A stretch of DNA of 64,000 bases from Flavobacterium croceum DSM 17960. Its GTDB lineage: Bacteria; Bacteroidota; Bacteroidia; Flavobacteriales; Flavobacteriaceae. The position numbers and the translations under genes were made by a program. Location: assembly GCF_002917885.1 (NCBI RefSeq), contig NZ_PQNY01000007.1, positions 62,001 to 126,000 on the forward strand. Direction: 5' to 3'. The notes beneath the pieces were generated by a model. That model was not told where the DNA came from. It ran no database searches and saw only the letters and a program-made list of their open reading frames with translations. Of the stretch, positions 61,404 through 64,000 are shown one piece after another (position 1 is the first letter of the stretch; each line of letters opens with the position of its first letter).

Positions 61404-64000
61404 TTATTCGTTTTCTAGTGCTAGTTTTCTAGCTGTTCTTCTATCTCTGAGCCAATATTTAACTCGTTTTACCAAATAAAACATTACGGGTACCATAACC
61501 AAAGTTAAGACTGTGGCGTAAGTCAATCCGAAAATAATTGTCCACGCCAATGGTCCCCAGAATACAACGTTGTCTCCACCCATAAAAAAGTGCGGATTAA
61601 AATCGGTAACCAAAGTAAAGAAATCAAAATTCAAACCTATTGCGAGCGGAATTAGTCCTAAAACTGCGGTTAAAGCTGTTAATAATACTGGGCGCAATCT
61701 TGACTTTCCTGATTCGATGATTACTTCTTTTATTTCTTCTAATGATAAATCGTCGTGGCTTTCTACTTGTTTTTCGGCTACTTTTTGATCGAGCAATAGC
61801 ACAAAGAAATCCATTAATACAATTCCGTTTTTAACCACTATACCTGCCAAAGAGATAATACCCATCATGGTCATTAATATTACAAAATCCATGTTGGCAA
61901 TTACATAACCGTAGAAAACTCCGCTAAAACTAAGCAAAACTGTAAATAAAATAACTAGAGTTTTGGATATCGAATTGAATTGTAACACAATAATTAACGT
62001 AATACCTGCCATTGCCAAAAAGAGTGCATAAAACAAGAATCCTTGATTTTTACCTTGCTCTTCTTGAACTCCAGAAAATGAATAGGTTACGGTTTTTGGT
62101 AATTTGTAACTTTTTAGTTCTGATTGAATTTGTTGCGTAATTTCATTTCCGTTAAAACCTGTTAATACATTAGAATAAACGGTCATGATACGCTTGTAAT
62201 TTTTTCTCTTAATTTGGTTATACGTTGTCGTTTTATCGGTTTTAGAAATTGCTGAAACAGGCACTTGCATCATTTGTCCGTTATTCGGATTTCTAAAAGT
62301 AAGCGATTGATTGAAAAGAATGTTTTCGTTTTTACGTTGGTCGTCTTGCATACGCATTACAATATTGTAATCGTCATCGCCTTCTTTATAGGTTGAAATT
62401 TCTTGTCCATATACGGAACGACGCAATGTAAAACCAAGTTGTCCTGTAGAAACACCCATGCTACCCGCATTTACTCTATCTACTTTTACCTCAAGCTCTG
62501 GGCTTTCTCTATTTACATCGACACTCAACTTTTCAATTCCAGGAATGTTTTTCGAATTGATATAAGCAATCATTTTATCTGCTTCTTTTAGCATTACATC
62601 GTAATCCGTTCCTGTTAATTGAATACTAATAGGGTAACCCGCCGGTGGCCCATTAGCATCTTTTTCAACGGTAACTGTTGCACCTGGAATTCCTTTTACT
62701 TTGCCTCGAATTTCTTCCAAAATATCGGCTGTATTAATGCCTTGTCTAAATTTATATTCCGAAAAATTTACGGTTACTTTTCCTTTAAATGGAGTTTCTG
62801 AAGCCGAACCCGCATCTACATTTGGATTACCAGCTCCTACTCCTACTTGAGAAACAATAGACTCTGCAAGGAAATTTTTATTGGTTTTTGGATCTACATA
62901 TTTTTGTAGAATATTGATAACTTGTTTTTCTACAAATAGTGTGGCTTTGTTTGTTTTTTCTATAGATGTACCTTGTGGGTATTCTATATAGGCAATTACT
63001 TGATTTGGAATATTTTCTGGAAAAAACAATACTTTTCGTGGGAATATTCCAACCAAAATGAAGGATAAAAATAACATTCCTATAATTCCTCCTAATGCAT
63101 ACCACGCTTTTTTGCCTGTTAATATTTTGGCTAAAAATACTTTGTATTTTTCTTCCATTCGAGGGAAAAAATTGTGCTGAAAATCTTGCGTCCACTGAAA
63201 TATTTTTAAGCGATAAGCCCACATTAATACGAGCGATATTAATAGTATGTGACCAATACCTCTTATAAGTTTGTTATCAAACGTATATTTAGAACCCAAA
63301 ACTGCAAATAAAACACCTACTACCAAAAACAATATTGTGTAACGTTTTATAGATTTTTTGGAAATATTTTTGTCTTCGATATCCATAGAACCACCTGTCA
63401 TAGCAGCATTAATAACCATAGCTACAAACAAAGAAGCGGTAAGGGTAACTGTTAATGTTAGTGGAAAATATTTCATAAATTTACCCATAGTACCTGGCCA
63501 TAAAGCAAAAGGTAAAAATGCCATAAGTGTTGTAGCTGTAGATGAGATTACAGGCCAAGCAATTTCTCCAATACCTATTTTGGAAGCTTTAACACGAGGC
63601 ATTCCTTTTTTCATATTGGCAAAAACGTTGTCTACCACTACTATCCCGTCGTCTACTAGCATACCCAAGCCCATAACAAGTCCGAATAAAACCATTGTAT
63701 TTAGGGTTAATCCCATAGCCGAAAGTATGGCAAAAGCAATCATCATAGATAATGGAATGGCTGCTCCAACAAACAACGAGTTTCGTAACCCCATAGTAAA
63801 CATCAACACAATCATTACCAGTATAATACCAAAAATAATGTGGTTTGATAATTCGTCTACTTGATGTTCAACTCGTGAAGATTGATCGTTGGTTAATTCA
63901 ATTTTTAAATTTTTTGGTAAATAAGTCTCTTTGGCCTTTTCTATGTGTTCTTTTACTTGTTCTATGGCAGAAATCATGTTTTGTCCTGCTCTTTTTTTCA
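61404..64000 (-). CDS. RND efflux transporter permease (5' end cut by window)
   Basis: An inner-membrane proton-driven pump subunit of the AcrB/HAE family. About 864 C-terminal residues are visible; the frame continues beyond the window end with KKRAGQNMISAIEQ, so roughly 300 N-terminal residues are missing. The proton-relay pair is GMLVDDGIVVVDN. The second porter domain (EYPQGTSIEKTNKA..., PISIQLTG) and the second membrane half (NGIVLMDF, RLRPVLLTALTAVLGLIPLA) are intact. A loop of about 25 residues in the last TM region (FDFFTLVTDFNPHFFMGGDN) is longer than in E. coli AcrB. The substrate is unknown. The adaptor and outer-membrane channel should lie upstream, outside the window. Confidence 0.94.
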   Translation of the reverse strand, partial: KKRAGQNMISAIEQVKEHIEKAKETYLPKNLKIELTNDQSSRVEHQVDELSNHIIFGIILVMIVLMFTMGLRNSLFVGAAIPLSMMIAFAILSAMGLTLNTMVLFGLVMGLGMLVDDGIVVVDNVFANMKKGMPRVKASKIGIGEIAWPVISSTATTLMAFLPFALWPGTMGKFMKYFPLTLTVTLTASLFVAMVINAAMTGGSMDIEDKNISKKSIKRYTILFLVVGVLFAVLGSKYTFDNKLIRGIGHILLISLVLMWAYRLKIFQWTQDFQHNFFPRMEEKYKVFLAKILTGKKAWYALGGIIGMLFLSFILVGIFPRKVLFFPENIPNQVIAYIEYPQGTSIEKTNKATLFVEKQVINILQKYVDPKTNKNFLAESIVSQVGVGAGNPNVDAGSASETPFKGKVTVNFSEYKFRQGINTADILEEIRGKVKGIPGATVTVEKDANGPPAGYPISIQLTGTDYDVMLKEADKMIAYINSKNIPGIEKLSVDVNRESPELEVKVDRVNAGSMGVSTGQLGFTLRRSVYGQEISTYKEGDDDYNIVMRMQDDQRKNENILFNQSLTFRNPNNGQMMQVPVSAISKTDKTTTYNQIKRKNYKRIMTVYSNVLTGFNGNEITQQIQSELKSYKLPKTVTYSFSGVQEEQGKNQGFLFYALFLAMAGITLIIVLQFNSISKTLVILFTVLLSFSGVFYGYVIANMDFVILMTMMGIISLAGIVVKNGIVLMDFFVLLLDQKVAEKQVESHDDLSLEEIKEVIIESGKSRLRPVLLTALTAVLGLIPLAIGLNFDFFTLVTDFNPHFFMGGDNVVFWGPLAWTIIFGLTYATVLTLVMVPVMFYLVKRVKYWLRDRRTARKLALENE

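Noticed and set aside
61404..64000. RND permease as a heavy-metal pump tied to the arsenic genes
   Set aside because: The visible part has HAE-type features and no metal-relay signature that I can recognise, and it is over 50 kb away from the ars genes.
1..64000. tRNA, rRNA, CRISPR array, prophage, conjugative element or replication origin
   Set aside because: No tRNA-like cloverleaf, conserved rRNA stretch, regularly spaced repeats, phage structural genes, integrase or DnaA-box cluster was seen on reading; a tool-based scan was not possible.

Overview
This window is chromosomal DNA of a low-GC member of the Bacteroidota, most likely class Flavobacteriia. Three lines of evidence support this. 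Most recognisable promoters have the Bacteroidota -7 element TAnnTTTG, and Shine-Dalgarno sequences are not conspicuous. Two secreted proteases end in type IX secretion (T9SS) C-terminal sorting domains. Many families are typical of the group: DUF4270, DUF3078, DUF2480, HU-CCDC81/SPOR, TonB receptor with a lipoprotein partner, and a half-length GT5 protein beside panCD. The genus cannot be settled from the sequence alone. No rRNA, tRNA, CRISPR array or intact mobile element was found.

Layout. 1-6 kb: 3' part of mfd, xth, and a fused two-domain lipid acyltransferase. 6-12.7 kb: an accessory patch. It holds a decayed IS982-like insertion element lying flush against a porin gene, then an arsenic cluster on the minus strand (arsR, arsM, a SMI1/KNR4 gene, arsC), then a membrane M28 peptidase and a small zinc-ribbon protein. 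13-18.5 kb: a short SSB, a secreted protein, metG with a HAD phosphatase and a CAT-like acetyltransferase, and an LD-carboxypeptidase. 18.5-25.8 kb, minus strand: DUF4139 protein, a Cys-rich one-TM protein with a suspected frame break, radA, an esterase-fold protein lacking the nucleophile Ser, a flippase-like protein, panD and panC. 25.9-37.2 kb, plus strand: GT5 half-protein, DUF4270 lipoprotein, glmS, TonB receptor with SGNH lipoprotein, OmpA lipoprotein, aldo/keto reductase, yraN. 37-46 kb: a T9SS metzincin, an acyltransferase, trpS, dprA, an HU-CCDC81/SPOR protein and an M43 T9SS protease. 46-49.7 kb: ribF, bioB, a ketosynthase, recX. 49.7-54.5 kb, minus strand: DUF3078, DUF2480, a DUF59 protein, two exported unknowns, sufE and sufS. 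54.5-64 kb: a DUF2157/DUF4401-type membrane pair, a serine hydrolase with dGTPase, dxs, and an RND permease cut by the window end.

How genes work together. arsC reduces arsenate and arsM methylates the arsenite, presumably under ArsR control through a 12-bp palindrome; no arsenite pump is visible. sufS and sufE with the DUF59 protein supply Fe-S clusters, which the nearby bioB uses. panC and panD make pantothenate. glmS feeds envelope amino-sugar synthesis next to several outer-membrane genes.

Most of the window is ordinary core genome. The points most worth a second look are the IS relic joined to the porin start, the one-base break at about 20.89 kb, the ribF start buried in a terminator, the palindrome in the sufS leader, the apparently leaderless panD, the nucleophile-less esterase, the GT5 half-protein and the TonB/SGNH pair.
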